NCBI GenBank assembly: GCA_003214175.1
Contig: QCLZ01000002.1
Location: forward strand, 158,605-222,604
DNA length: 64,000 nucleotides
Direction: 5' to 3'
Source: Prochlorococcus sp. AG-418-I20
GTDB lineage: Bacteria > Cyanobacteriota > Cyanobacteriia > PCC-6307 > Cyanobiaceae
The position numbers and the translations under genes were made by a program. A model generated the notes under the pieces. That model was not told the DNA's origin. It ran no database searches and saw only the letters and a list, made by a program, of their open reading frames with translations. Shown here piece by piece: positions 10,014 to 18,887 of this stretch (its first letter is position 1; each line of letters opens with the position of its first letter).

Positions 10014-11618
10014 ATGTTTGATGAACTCTCGTCACGCTTTGAAGACGCAGTAAAGGGTTTAAGAGGCGAAGCAAAAATCAGTGAAAATAACATAGATAAT
10101 GCCCTAACTGAGGTTAAAAGAGCATTGCTTGATGCTGATGTTAGTTTATCTGTAGTAAAAGAGTTTATCTCAGAAGTTAAAGAAAAAGCTATCGGAGAAG
10201 AAGTAGTTAGGGGTGTAAATCCAGGTCAAAAATTTATAGAAGTTGTTAATAAAGAATTAATTAATATTATGGGGAATGAAAATTCTCCATTAAACGAAAA
10301 TAAAAGTGGCCCTACTGTTATTTTAATGGCAGGACTGCAGGGAGCTGGTAAAACAACTGCAACAGGAAAATTAGGACTTTATCTAAAGGAAAAAGATAAA
10401 AAAGTTCTTTTGGTAGCCGCAGATATTTATCGACCAGCAGCTGTGGATCAACTTAAAACATTAGGAAGTCAATATGAATTGGAAGTTTTTTCAGCAAAAG
10501 AAAAAAATAGTAAACCAGAAGAAATAACAAAAGATGCATTGAATTATGCGAATGAGCATGATTTCAATTCAATCATTATTGATACTGCAGGAAGATTACA
10601 AATTGATGACTCAATGATGAGTGAAATGGTTCGTATAAAACAAGTTTCTAATCCCGATGAAGTTTTACTTGTTGTTGACTCTATGATTGGGCAAGAAGCT
10701 GCTGATTTGACAAAATCATTTCATGAAAAAGTAGGAATTTCGGGGGCAATACTAACCAAATTAGATGGAGATTCAAGGGGAGGGGCTGCTTTATCAATAA
10801 GAAAAATAAGTGGCAAACCAATCAAATTCATTGGTGTTGGTGAAAAAATAGAGGCATTGCAACCATTCCATCCAGAAAGAATGGCCAGCAGAATTTTGGG
10901 TATGGGAGATGTATTGACTCTTGTTGAAAAAGCCCAAAAAGAAGTTGAACTTGCTGATGCAGAAGCGATGCAAAAGAAACTTCAAGAAGCGACTTTCGAT
11001 TTTAATGATTTTGTTAAGCAAATGAGATTAATTAAAAGGATGGGATCACTTGGTGGATTAATTAAATTGATTCCTGGAATGAATAAAATCGATGATGGGA
11101 TGATAAAAGATGGAGAAGATCAACTAAAGAAAATAGAATCTATGATCTCTTCAATGACTCTTGAAGAGAAACAAAAACCTGAAGTTCTTGCTGCCCAACC
11201 TTCGAGAAGACAAAGAATCGCCAAGGGTAGCGGTTATGAATCAAAAGATGTAGATAAAGTTTTAGCTGATTTTCAAAGAATGAGAGGTTTCATGAAACAA
11301 ATGTCCAATGGAGGAATGCCAGGAATGGGAGGAATGCCAGGAATGGGAGGAATGCCAGGAATGGGAGGAATGCCAGGAATGGGAGGAATGCCAGGAATGG
11401 GAGGAATGCCAGGAATGGGAGGAATGCCAGGAATGGGAGGAATGCCAGGAATGGGAGGAATGCCAGGAATGGGAGGAATGCCAGGAATGGGAGGAATGCC
11501 AGGAATGGGAGGAATGCCAGGAATGGGAGGAATGCCAGGAATGGGAGGAATGAACAGTAATAAACCGATGAAAAAACAAAAAAATAATAAAAAGAAAAAA
11601 GGTTTTGCAGATTTATAG
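10014..11618 (+). CDS. ffh: Signal recognition particle protein Ffh with expanded Gly-Met repeat
   Basis: Ffh binds signal peptides as they leave the ribosome and delivers them to the membrane through FtsY. The N domain is followed by the SRP-type GTPase with GLQGAGKTTATGKL (about residues 107 to 120), DTAGR and TKLDGD, then the methionine-rich M domain to about residue 430. The C-terminus carries 13 identical GGMPGM-type hexapeptide repeats (residues 434 to 511) and a lysine-rich tail. Short GGMPGM tails are common in cyanobacterial Ffh; this one is long and identical at the DNA level, so the 534-residue length exceeds the usual about 480. Confidence 0.96.
   Translation: MFDELSSRFEDAVKGLRGEAKISENNIDNALTEVKRALLDADVSLSVVKEFISEVKEKAIGEEVVRGVNPGQKFIEVVNKELINIMGNENSPLNENKSGPTVILMAGLQGAGKTTATGKLGLYLKEKDKKVLLVAADIYRPAAVDQLKTLGSQYELEVFSAKEKNSKPEEITKDALNYANEHDFNSIIIDTAGRLQIDDSMMSEMVRIKQVSNPDEVLLVVDSMIGQEAADLTKSFHEKVGISGAILTKLDGDSRGGAALSIRKISGKPIKFIGVGEKIEALQPFHPERMASRILGMGDVLTLVEKAQKEVELADAEAMQKKLQEATFDFNDFVKQMRLIKRMGSLGGLIKLIPGMNKIDDGMIKDGEDQLKKIESMISSMTLEEKQKPEVLAAQPSRRQRIAKGSGYESKDVDKVLADFQRMRGFMKQMSNGGMPGMGGMPGMGGMPGMGGMPGMGGMPGMGGMPGMGGMPGMGGMPGMGGMPGMGGMPGMGGMPGMGGMPGMGGMPGMGGMNSNKPMKKQKNNKKKKGFADL
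11313..11546 (+). repeat. Minisatellite: 13 perfect 18-base tandem repeats inside ffh
   Basis: The unit GGAATGCCAGGAATGGGA repeats 13 times without a single mismatch (234 bases). Because 18 is a multiple of three, copy number can change without a frameshift. The perfect identity at synonymous positions points to recent slippage or recombination. It creates long open frames in other frames and on the other strand that are not genes. Confidence 0.97.
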
Positions 11619-11672
11619 TTTCAAAATTTTTACCTTTAAATGATATTATTATTAAAAACCCATTAATTTAAA

Positions 11673-12038
11673 ATGATTAAATTGCGCCTTAAGCGCTTTG
11701 GAAAGAAAAAAGAGGCAAGTTTCAGAATTGTTGCATGCAATAGTACTTCCAGAAGAGATGGTAGACCTCTACAGGAACTAGGTTTTTATAACCCAAGAAC
11801 TAAGGAAACTAGACTTGATACTGAAGCTCTAAGAACAAGACTTTCTCAGGGTGCTCAGCCAACTGATGTTGTGAGAACTTTATTAGAAAAGGGAGGTTTA
11901 TTAGAAAAAATAGAGAGACCCTCTATAGCAATTGGTAAGGCAAAGTTAGAGAAGGAAAAATTAACTAAGGCTAAAACCAAAGATAAAGAAAATGATAGTA
12001 GTAAAGCAGAAAGCGATAGTAATGAATCTGAAAGCTAG
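11673..12038 (+). CDS. rpsP: 30S ribosomal protein S16
   Basis: The first 80 residues match ribosomal protein S16: [37 protein letters not shown] and the [14 protein letters not shown] [20 protein letters not shown] lysine, glutamate and serine-rich tail from about residue 85 to 121 is an added charged extension, common in picocyanobacterial S16. It follows ffh by 54 bases, an order (ffh, rpsP) often kept in bacteria, and is probably in the same transcription unit as phoH. Confidence 0.97.
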   Translation: MIKLRLKRFGKKKEASFRIVACNSTSRRDGRPLQELGFYNPRTKETRLDTEALRTRLSQGAQPTDVVRTLLEKGGLLEKIERPSIAIGKAKLEKEKLTKAKTKDKENDSSKAESDSNESES

Positions 12039-12074
12039 TGCTTTGATAAATTTTTATTCTTATAAAGTAACTAG

Positions 12075-13031
12075 ATGAAGGAAGTTTCCAAAACTGGTCA
12101 CTTCACAATAGATTTGCCAAGCTCTGACGCTGCTACAGCATTATCTGGCCCAGGAAATTCTTTCTTAAAAAAATTTGAGTCTTTAACAGGAGTTTCTTTA
12201 ACCATAAGAGGCTTACAACTTGAGATGAACGGAGTTATTTCTAAAATTGAAAGAGCATCAGCATTAGTAGAGTTGACAAGACCAATTTGGGAACAAGGGT
12301 TAGAGGTCCCAGAGGTAGATCTTAAAGCCGCTTTAAGTTCTCTAAATATGGGAGAATCATCTTCACATGCTGAACTTGGGAAGAAGGTTCTTGCGCGTTC
12401 CAAAGAAGGAAGATATTTAAGACCAAGAACTATAAGGCAAAAAGAATATGTTGAATCAATTGAAAATTTTGACCTTACATTTGCAATTGGTCCCGCTGGA
12501 ACTGGGAAGACATTTTTAGCAACTGTTTGCGCAGCGAGACTATTGAACGAGAAAAAAATAGATAAAATTGTTTTAACCAGACCAGCCGTAGAAGCTGGAG
12601 AAAGTCTAGGATTCCTGCCTGGAGATTTGCAACAAAAAGTAGATCCATACTTAAGACCGCTATTTGATTCTTTGCATAGTATCTTTGGTTTTGATAGGAC
12701 TAATTCGTTAATAGATAAAGGAATTATTGAAGTTGCTCCTTTAGCATTTATGAGGGGTAGAACCCTAGATAATTCTTTGGTAATTCTAGATGAAGCACAA
12801 AACACTACTTGTTCTCAAATGAGAATGTTTTTAACCAGATTGGGTGAGAGATCCAAAATGGTTGTAAACGGAGATATTACACAAATTGATTTAAAAAAAG
12901 ATCAGGAAAGCGGCCTCATCGAAGCATCAAGAATTTTCTCTGAAACTGAAGGTATAAAATTTTGTTATTTAACGGTTGAAGACGTAGTTCGTCATCCTTT
13001 AGTTCAGAAAATTATTGAGGCTTATCAATAA
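12075..13031 (+). CDS. PhoH family protein (PhoH-like ATPase)
   Basis: This 318-residue P-loop ATPase is probably linked to RNA metabolism or ribosome assembly (YbeZ-like). It has an N-terminal region like the KH-type fold of the family, Walker A GPAGTGKT at about residues 139 to 146 and Walker B LVILDEAQN at about 234 to 242, then TRLGERSKMVVNGDITQIDL. It is 36 bases after rpsP. Its precise substrate is not known from sequence. A long antisense open frame at 12098 to 12805 is a shadow. Confidence 0.93.
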   Translation: MKEVSKTGHFTIDLPSSDAATALSGPGNSFLKKFESLTGVSLTIRGLQLEMNGVISKIERASALVELTRPIWEQGLEVPEVDLKAALSSLNMGESSSHAELGKKVLARSKEGRYLRPRTIRQKEYVESIENFDLTFAIGPAGTGKTFLATVCAARLLNEKKIDKIVLTRPAVEAGESLGFLPGDLQQKVDPYLRPLFDSLHSIFGFDRTNSLIDKGIIEVAPLAFMRGRTLDNSLVILDEAQNTTCSQMRMFLTRLGERSKMVVNGDITQIDLKKDQESGLIEASRIFSETEGIKFCYLTVEDVVRHPLVQKIIEAYQ

Positions 13032-13104
13032 CTTTGTAACTCTGGAGATCCGTACACTGAAATTTTAAAAATCAAGTAGAATAAAATCATATTTCACAAA
13101 AAAA

Positions 13105-13833
13105 ATGCCAGCAAGTAGTAATTTCAATCAAGCTATTCGTGAAGCTCAAACAAGTTCAATTGTTGGACCTAATGTTATTCAAAAAGCTCTACCTTACGTT
13201 GGTGGAGGGATGGCTTTAACATCCTTTGGAGCTCTTGGAGGATTGACTCTTTCTCAAAGCCCCATATATGGACCTTTATTTTTAGTAGCAATCATTGCGC
13301 AATTAGTTTTGTTTTTTGTAGCTTCTAGCGCTGCTAATAATGCAAATAACACTAAAGCATTACCTTTATTAGCAACATATAGCTTGCTTACTGGATTTAC
13401 TTTAAGTGGAATTATTGCTTATGCAGCATTAACTATTGGTGTCGGATCTATTGCTACAGCAGCCTTAGCTACAGGGATTACATTTATTATTGCTTCTTAC
13501 ACTGGCCAAAGGATGAGTGATAATGTTGGCCAAGCACTAAGTGGAGTTGTAGGTCTAGGGTTGATTGGACTTGTTATCGCAATGGTAATCCAGTTAATTG
13601 GTAGTATTTTCTCTCCAGCATTTGGAACTGGTGGTTTTGAATTGTTAATAGCAGGATTTGGGACTGTTTTATTTGTAGCAATGTCTTTTGTTGATTTCTA
13701 TACTATGCCGAGAAGATATAGCGATGATCAATATTTAGCTGGAGCTCTTGGTATGTACTTAACTTATATAAACCTTTTTGTTTTTATTCTAAGATTAATG
13801 ATTGCACTCAATGGAGGCGGTAGAAGAGATTAG
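13105..13833 (+). CDS. Bax inhibitor-1 family membrane protein
   Basis: The 242-residue protein has seven hydrophobic segments and matches the BI-1/YccA/TMBIM family, with the typical charged loops, YTGQRMS and the final part DFYTMPRRYSDDQYLAGALGMYLTYINLFVFILRL. Bacterial members are putative pH-sensitive calcium leak channels or partners of FtsH; no specific role can be set here. The gene has its own hairpin terminator immediately downstream. Confidence 0.9.
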   Translation: MPASSNFNQAIREAQTSSIVGPNVIQKALPYVGGGMALTSFGALGGLTLSQSPIYGPLFLVAIIAQLVLFFVASSAANNANNTKALPLLATYSLLTGFTLSGIIAYAALTIGVGSIATAALATGITFIIASYTGQRMSDNVGQALSGVVGLGLIGLVIAMVIQLIGSIFSPAFGTGGFELLIAGFGTVLFVAMSFVDFYTMPRRYSDDQYLAGALGMYLTYINLFVFILRLMIALNGGGRRD

Positions 13834-13861
13834 ATTTCTTTATCCAAATACTTTAAAAATT

Positions 13862-13889
13862 AAGCGTAGGTTCGTATCTACGCTTTTTT
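13862..13889 (+). terminator. Rho-independent terminator after the BI-1 family gene
   Basis: An 8-base perfect stem AAGCGTAG / CTACGCTT with an 8-base loop is followed by a T-run. It lies 28 bases after the stop codon and ends exactly at the 3' end of the convergent gene at 13888. Confidence 0.85.
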
Positions 13890-14415
13890 ATTGGGCGATA
13901 TCAAGAATTTGTTTTTTTATAAATTCCTTTTGCTCTGAGTCATATTTTACTGAATTATCAAAACTATTTCCCATATTGTCTAAGTCTCTAAGCACTTGAT
14001 TGACAGACTTTGTAACTGACTTAGTTTCTAACACTCTTAAAATAGCCTTACATCTATCTGAAATGTTTTCCGATTTTATTTTATATTCATTATTATTATC
14101 TCTTCGATGAATAATAATTTGAGCGGAACTCATTATTAAATTTTTTACTACTATGTCTGTTACAGCATCTCCACCTTCGTTCAGTTTGTAAATTAGTGAA
14201 AAAGGAAGTTTATCTAACAAAAAACAATCTTTATCTGATAAAGCGTATGCAAAAAATCCTCTGAGCCCATTTCTTGTTTTAGTTAGCTCTGCGACTCTAT
14301 CTGCTAAAACCTCTTCGCTGAGTAAATCTTCACTCCACTCTTTGCACCATTGTGCGGATATGTTTATTGCTTGTGAGAACGAAGCTTCTTTAAAATTTAT
14401 GGTTTTTTTTTCCAT
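13888..14415 (-). CDS. Conserved hypothetical protein, picocyanobacterial
   Basis: This 175-residue soluble, mainly helical protein is not assigned to a characterised family. It has no signal peptide, membrane segment or obvious catalytic motif. A central region (RNGLRGFFAYALSDKDC) and a helical C-terminus (NQVLRDLDNMG) are notable. It is divergent from era with only 38 bases between the start codons, so the two promoters overlap. The reading frame is intact and ends in the terminator of the opposite gene. Confidence 0.75.
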   Translation of the reverse strand: MEKKTINFKEASFSQAINISAQWCKEWSEDLLSEEVLADRVAELTKTRNGLRGFFAYALSDKDCFLLDKLPFSLIYKLNEGGDAVTDIVVKNLIMSSAQIIIHRRDNNNEYKIKSENISDRCKAILRVLETKSVTKSVNQVLRDLDNMGNSFDNSVKYDSEQKEFIKKQILDIAQ

Positions 14416-14453
14416 TTTTGATCAGAATTTTATTATTGATGCATTAAAAGTCT

Positions 14454-15365
14454 TTGGCCAATTATAGATCTGGGTTTGTAACTTTACTAGGAAGGCCAAA
14501 TGTCGGTAAATCTACTTTAATAAATAAGTTGATTGGAGAAAAAATAACAATCACTTCTCCAATAGCGCAAACTACTAGAAATAAATCAAAAGGAATACTT
14601 ACTACAGACAATGGGCAAATAATTTTTGTTGATACGCCAGGTGTTCATAAACCTCATCATCGTCTTGGAGAAATATTAGTAAAAAACGCAAAATCAGCAA
14701 TTAATGGAGTAGATATGGTTATTTTTGTTATTGATTCAAGTGAAGAACCTGGTAGAGGTGATGAATATATTTTGAAATTTCTAATCGAAAATAAAACTGA
14801 GTTTATTGTTGCATTAAATAAGTGGGATTTGGTTAATAAAGAATATAGGAATTTACGATTAGATCAATATAGAAGATTTTTTGGAATTAATAGAAACTTT
14901 CAAATTGTAAGTGCTGCTAAAGGAGAAGGATGTTCAGAACTAGTCGATATGGCACTAAATTTCCTTCCAGAGGGACCAAAACTTTATGGTGAAGAGATGA
15001 TTTGCGACCAACCATTAGATAACTTATTATCGGATTTAGTAAGAGAGCAGGTATTAATTAATACAAGAGAAGAGGTGCCTCATAGTGTCGCAGTAAAGAT
15101 AGAGAAGAGAGAGGAAATGAAAAGAAAAAATGGCAAAGTTTTTACAGCAATTTTGGCTACTATTATTGTTGAAAGATCAACTCAAAAAGGCATACTTATT
15201 GGAAAGAAAGGTTCAATGTTAAAAATTATTGGTCAGTCAGCAAGATCAAATATGTCAAAATTAATTGATGGTCCAGTTCACTTGGAGTTGTTTGTGAAAG
15301 TTGTTCCAAATTGGAGAAAAAAAGAATCAAGGTTAATTGAGTTTGGTTATGAGGAAGATTGCTAG
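14454..15365 (+). CDS. era: GTPase Era
   Basis: Era is a ribosome-assembly GTPase that binds the 3' end of 16S rRNA. The 303-residue protein starts at TTG and has the G1 box GRPNVGKS (residues 13 to 20), switch region SPIAQTTRN, DTPGVHKP, NKWDL and a C-terminal KH domain with the GKKGSMLKIIG loop. The stop codon is directly followed by the trmD ATG without any gap, so the two are almost certainly co-translated. Confidence 0.96.
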   Translation: MANYRSGFVTLLGRPNVGKSTLINKLIGEKITITSPIAQTTRNKSKGILTTDNGQIIFVDTPGVHKPHHRLGEILVKNAKSAINGVDMVIFVIDSSEEPGRGDEYILKFLIENKTEFIVALNKWDLVNKEYRNLRLDQYRRFFGINRNFQIVSAAKGEGCSELVDMALNFLPEGPKLYGEEMICDQPLDNLLSDLVREQVLINTREEVPHSVAVKIEKREEMKRKNGKVFTAILATIIVERSTQKGILIGKKGSMLKIIGQSARSNMSKLIDGPVHLELFVKVVPNWRKKESRLIEFGYEEDC

Positions 15366-16154
15366 ATGAGTGGTTTTAATTTTGATGTTATTACATTGTT
15401 TCCTAAAGCTTTTGAATTAATAAAAAATTTAGGTGTAATAACAAGAGCTTTAGATAAGAATTTGATCGATGTAAATTTATATGATTTAAGAGAATATGGA
15501 GAAGGTTCTTATAGGCAGGTAGACGATAAGCCTTATGGAGGAGGAGCAGGAATGGTATTAAAACCAGAACCTATTTATAAGGCATATGAATCAATTAGAA
15601 AATCACCTAAAAGTAAAACTTTGTTGATGACCCCCCAGGGTAAAGTCTTAAAGCAAAAGGATCTTGCGAAATGGTCCACTTTGGATCAAATAATAATTAT
15701 TTGTGGTCAATATGAAGGTTTTGATGAAAGGATTAGATGTTTAGCTGATGAAGAGATATCGATAGGCGATTATGTACTTTCTGGAGGTGAAATACCTGCT
15801 ATTTCTATAATTAACGGTTTGACTAGATTATTGCCAGGAACTCTTGGAGATCCAGACTCTTTAGTCGATGAGAGTCATAATTCTTCTTTATTAGAATATC
15901 CTCAATACACGAGGCCGTTAACTTTTAAAGATATGAAAGTGCCAGATATTTTAGTGAGCGGTAATCATGAAGAGATTAAATTGTGGAGAAGACAAAAAAG
16001 TTTTGAAAGAACATTGGAGAGAAGAAGTGACTTAATTTCAAATGAATACGATAAAAAATTGCAACAAAGTAAAAGTAAGAGAATAATAAAAGAATCTAAT
16101 CAATTTATGAAATTTAGGATATGGAATGAATACGATACTTATCCTGATTGGTAA
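15366..16154 (+). CDS. trmD: tRNA (guanine-N1)-methyltransferase TrmD
   Basis: TrmD methylates G37 of tRNAs reading codons that begin with C, to prevent frameshifting. The 262-residue SPOUT enzyme shows [28 protein letters not shown] and the knot segment [14 protein letters not shown] followed by the [11 protein letters not shown] loop. The C-terminal arm has the usual [17 protein letters not shown]. It is transcribed directly after era. Confidence 0.96.
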   Translation: MSGFNFDVITLFPKAFELIKNLGVITRALDKNLIDVNLYDLREYGEGSYRQVDDKPYGGGAGMVLKPEPIYKAYESIRKSPKSKTLLMTPQGKVLKQKDLAKWSTLDQIIIICGQYEGFDERIRCLADEEISIGDYVLSGGEIPAISIINGLTRLLPGTLGDPDSLVDESHNSSLLEYPQYTRPLTFKDMKVPDILVSGNHEEIKLWRRQKSFERTLERRSDLISNEYDKKLQQSKSKRIIKESNQFMKFRIWNEYDTYPDW

Positions 16155-16345
16155 TTATAAATAGGTTTTTGTGATAAGTTTGAGTTTCAGATGGGTTACA
16201 AATTAAGTTAAGTCCAAAAAACCAAATTTATAAATTACAAAACAGTGACAGATTATTTTCAATACTAAATTCTTTGAAACCGAGATTAAAAACTCTTTAA
16301 TTTGTATATTATGTTAGTATCTAAAAAAAAATTATTGATGTTGCA

Positions 16346-16579
16346 ATGAATAAATTACTTTTAATGCCCTTTTTTCTACTTTCTACTCTCATACCAAATG
16401 CTGTTTATGCAAATTCCGAAAGAAGACAATTTGTAAATGTATGTTCAAACGAACTTGTTGGGGTTTATCCCAATAGAACCGCTAAAAAAATTTGCGATTG
16501 TGCGTATGATTATTGGAAGTCGGGAGGAGATCCTGCCACTGGTGGTTACCTTTGTGCTTTAGAACATGCTAATTTTTAA
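16346..16579 (+). CDS. Small exported four-cysteine protein
   Basis: This 77-residue protein has a clear signal peptide (residues 1 to 22, cleavage near VYA/NS). The mature part of about 55 residues has cysteines at 33, 50, 52 and 70, which could form two disulfides or bind a metal. It matches no family I recognise, although the look is of a conserved picocyanobacterial small exported protein. A 190-base gap precedes it and a 233-base gap follows, so it is probably a single-gene transcription unit. Confidence 0.75.
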   Translation: MNKLLLMPFFLLSTLIPNAVYANSERRQFVNVCSNELVGVYPNRTAKKICDCAYDYWKSGGDPATGGYLCALEHANF

Positions 16580-16729
16580 TAATCTAAATTAAGAAAAATT
16601 AGAAGACTATAATTTATGCAAAATTGATTTTTAAAAGTTTGTTATAAAGAAAATAAATAGAAAAAATGTTTACTACCCCATTAACCATTTACTCTTATCT
16701 TTATTTGTTAAATACTAAAATAAATGGGA

Positions 16730-16816
16730 ATGACATCAAATTTTAAGCGAATTATCCATTTGGAATTACAGGGTAGCAACAGGTCGTTTTATGATGCTCT
16801 AAATTCATTACTATGA
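16730..16816 (+). CDS. Possible 28-codon leader ORF overlapping ispF
   Basis: An ATG at 16730 opens 28 codons (start [14 protein letters not shown]) that stop at a TGA sharing four bases (ATGA) with the ispF start. This geometry is typical of translational coupling and is repeated at the next two gene junctions of the same operon. The peptide resembles nothing I know, and chance remains a fair explanation. Confidence 0.3.
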   Translation: MTSNFKRIIHLELQGSNRSFYDALNSLL

Positions 16817-17313
16817 ATACAAAATCTCCACAGTTTCGTATTGGTAATGGATACGATATTCATAGATTAGTAGAGGAAAGAGATCTAATTATTGGAGGTG
16901 TAAGATTGCAACATCCAGATAAATTAGGGTTGGACGGTCATAGTGATGCTGATGTTTTAACTCATTCAATAATGGACGCATTATTGGGAGCACTTTCACT
17001 GGGTGATATAGGAAAATACTTCCCGCCATCTGATGAGAAATGGAAAAATGCAGATAGTTTGTTTTTATTATCAAAAGTAATTGACTTGATAAGACAAGAT
17101 GGTTGGGAAATAAATAATATTGACAGTGTTATTGTCGCTGAAAGACCAAAAATTATGCCGCATATAAAATTAATGAAAAAAAATATTTCTGAGATCTTAA
17201 TTATTGATGAGAATTTAATTGGGATCAAAGCAACAACGAATGAAAGATTGGGCCCAGAAGGAAGAGAAGAGGGTATAAGTTGCCATTCTGTAGTGTTACT
17301 TGAGAAAAAATGA
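16813..17313 (+). CDS. ispF: 2-C-methyl-D-erythritol 2,4-cyclodiphosphate synthase
   Basis: IspF makes the cyclic diphosphate intermediate of the MEP isoprenoid pathway that feeds carotenoid, chlorophyll and quinone side chains. Zinc ligands are in GYDIHRL (Asp15, His17), and further motifs are [30 protein letters not shown] and [15 protein letters not shown]. The 166-residue length is normal. The stop overlaps the next gene by four bases (ATGA), so the three genes ispF, TIGR03792 and larB are a coupled operon. Confidence 0.97.
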   Translation: MNTKSPQFRIGNGYDIHRLVEERDLIIGGVRLQHPDKLGLDGHSDADVLTHSIMDALLGALSLGDIGKYFPPSDEKWKNADSLFLLSKVIDLIRQDGWEINNIDSVIVAERPKIMPHIKLMKKNISEILIIDENLIGIKATTNERLGPEGREEGISCHSVVLLEKK

Positions 17314-17750
17314 ATTTAAATTTACAAAGAAAATTCCAAAGATTTTTTTTAATATTAGTTTGTTTAGGAGTTTTAGTTTCTCAATCTGATATTCCCAATT
17401 TAAAAGCTCTTCCTATGGATAATTATCAAGGTGAAATGGTTATAGAAGAATTAAGACTTAAAGTCCCTGCTTTTGCTAAAGCAGCATGGTTGAATGCTGA
17501 AAAAGAAATATGGGATCCATGGTTATCTTCTAAAGATGGTTTCTTAGGAAGACAATTATTTTGGGATAAAGAAAAAGAAGAAGCTTTGATATTGGTAAAT
17601 TGGAAAAGTAAAAAATTATGGAAAAGTATCCCAATGTCAGAAGTTAACATAGTCCAAGGAAAATTTGAGGATAATGTTAAAAATGCTTTAAATGTTAGTA
17701 AAAATCCTTTTGAATTAATTTATGAGGGAGAGTTAGATAAGCAAGGATGA
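17310..17750 (+). CDS. TIGR03792 family protein
   Basis: This 146-residue cyanobacterial protein has an N-terminal hydrophobic segment (residues 10 to 25) and a ferredoxin-like monooxygenase-type domain with [27 protein letters not shown] and [17 protein letters not shown]. The family has no proven role. The signal-like N-terminus suggests an exported or membrane-facing location. It overlaps both ispF and larB by four bases. Confidence 0.85.
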   Translation: MNLNLQRKFQRFFLILVCLGVLVSQSDIPNLKALPMDNYQGEMVIEELRLKVPAFAKAAWLNAEKEIWDPWLSSKDGFLGRQLFWDKEKEEALILVNWKSKKLWKSIPMSEVNIVQGKFEDNVKNALNVSKNPFELIYEGELDKQG

Positions 17751-18403
17751 ATCTAGATATCAGGTTTGATTTCCAAAGAAGAGAGAGGATTGGACTCATT
17801 GAAGCAATTTGGGGACAAGACAAGAGTATTGATCAATTAAAGAGATTATCTGAAAATGTATTAGCTAAAAATGAAGTAGTTTTCATTACAAGGATTAATA
17901 GTGAAAAAGCTAAGAATCTTTTAAATTTGTATGATAATGCACGATTCTATGAGGAAGCTAAATGTCTAATAATTGGTGAAAATTTGAATAAACTAAATAC
18001 AAGTAAAAAAGTTGCGATCATTTCTGGAGGTTCAAGTGATTTAGCCGTAACACTTGAAACACAATTAGCTCTTGAAATTTATGGAGTGAATTGTCAATCT
18101 TTTATAGATGTTGGAGTAGCAGGGCTTCATCGATTAATGAGTCAGTTAGAAGAAATTAATAAATGTGATGTGTTAATAGTTTGTGCTGGAATGGAAGGAG
18201 CTTTAGCAACGGTTGTAGGAGGACTGTTGGCGCAACCTATAATTGCAGTCCCTGTCTCGGTGGGCTACGGCGTTAGTAAGAATGGAGTGACGGCTTTAAA
18301 TAGTATGTTGTCAAGTTGTTCTCCAGGTATTGCAGTTATGAATATAGATAATGGTTACGGAGCAGCAATGGCAGCTCTAAGAATTATTAAAAGCATCATA
18401 TAA
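17747..18403 (+). CDS. larB: LarB-type nicotinate-dinucleotide carboxylase (nickel-pincer cofactor)
   Basis: The 218-residue protein matches LarB/AIR-carboxylase-like proteins: a short N-terminal part with GIIEAIWGQ-like GLIEAIWGQ, then a PurE-like domain with ISGGSSD, DVGVAGLHRL, VCAGMEGALATVVGGL and the closing GYGAAMAA. In the nickel-pincer pathway LarB carboxylates and hydrolyses nicotinic acid adenine dinucleotide. No larC or larE is in this window, so whether it makes the pincer cofactor here is not shown. Confidence 0.88.
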   Translation: MNLDIRFDFQRRERIGLIEAIWGQDKSIDQLKRLSENVLAKNEVVFITRINSEKAKNLLNLYDNARFYEEAKCLIIGENLNKLNTSKKVAIISGGSSDLAVTLETQLALEIYGVNCQSFIDVGVAGLHRLMSQLEEINKCDVLIVCAGMEGALATVVGGLLAQPIIAVPVSVGYGVSKNGVTALNSMLSSCSPGIAVMNIDNGYGAAMAALRIIKSII

Positions 18404-18408
18404 AAATT

Positions 18409-18540
18409 CTACTTTTTTTCAATTTCTAATAGGTTTTCTATCCATAAATTTAGTTGTCTAGATAACATACCTTCTTCTCGCATTTTGATCGCCTTAATCA
18501 CCACTTCTGTGTTTACCCATTCTGGAAATCTTTTCGGCAT
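18409..18540 (-). CDS. Small conserved-looking protein (43 residues)
   Basis: An ATG at 18540 opens 43 codons beginning MPKRFPEWVNTEVVIKAI and ending in LWIENLLEIEKK, before a TAG convergent with larB (six bases after its stop). The composition (amphipathic helices, charged end) looks coding. No family was recognised. Confidence 0.6.
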   Translation of the reverse strand: MPKRFPEWVNTEVVIKAIKMREEGMLSRQLNLWIENLLEIEKK

Positions 18541-18606
18541 TTATTTTTTGTTTAGTATTTATAATTTGGTACAAATTCTTATAAAAACAAGATCTAATTT
18601 ACAAAT

Positions 18607-18774
18607 TTAATCTTTTATTTTTGATTTAGTGCCTAACCTAGATAGCTCAGAGGAGGTATGCTCACTTTCTACATTTTTTAATCTCTCTATTAACTCTGAC
18701 AAATCTTTATGGGCCAATTCACCATTTTGTTCCCATTTTAAGGACCTTGAATTGCTATCAGCTCTTTCTTTCAT
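18607..18774 (-). CDS. Small charged protein (55 residues)
   Basis: An ATG at 18774 opens 55 codons beginning MKERADSNSRSLKWEQNG with a hydrophilic helix ELAHKDLSELIERLKNVE and a basic tail. It lies 66 bases upstream of the 43-residue gene on the same strand. Together they fill most of the 484-base space between larB and thiS. No family was recognised. Confidence 0.6.
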   Translation of the reverse strand: MKERADSNSRSLKWEQNGELAHKDLSELIERLKNVESEHTSSELSRLGTKSKIKD

Positions 18775-18887
18775 CGTTATTTTTATTTATTAAAAATATA
18801 TAACGGAAAAAGTAAAAATTTGGTTATTGTTTCAAGCTTAAACTTAAAAGATTATGAAGATTTTTAATTTACAGATAATTTGATCTT

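Noticed and set aside
11313..11546. CRISPR array
   Set aside because: Units are contiguous with no spacers and encode protein; no cas genes present.
11262..11579. Long open frames on both strands across the ffh repeats (SSHSWH-type and EECQEW-type)
   Set aside because: They arise only because an 18-base repeat without stops is open in several frames. The Ffh frame is the real one.
12098..12805. 235-codon antisense frame inside phoH
   Set aside because: Shadow of a conserved gene; serine-rich composition and no own start context.
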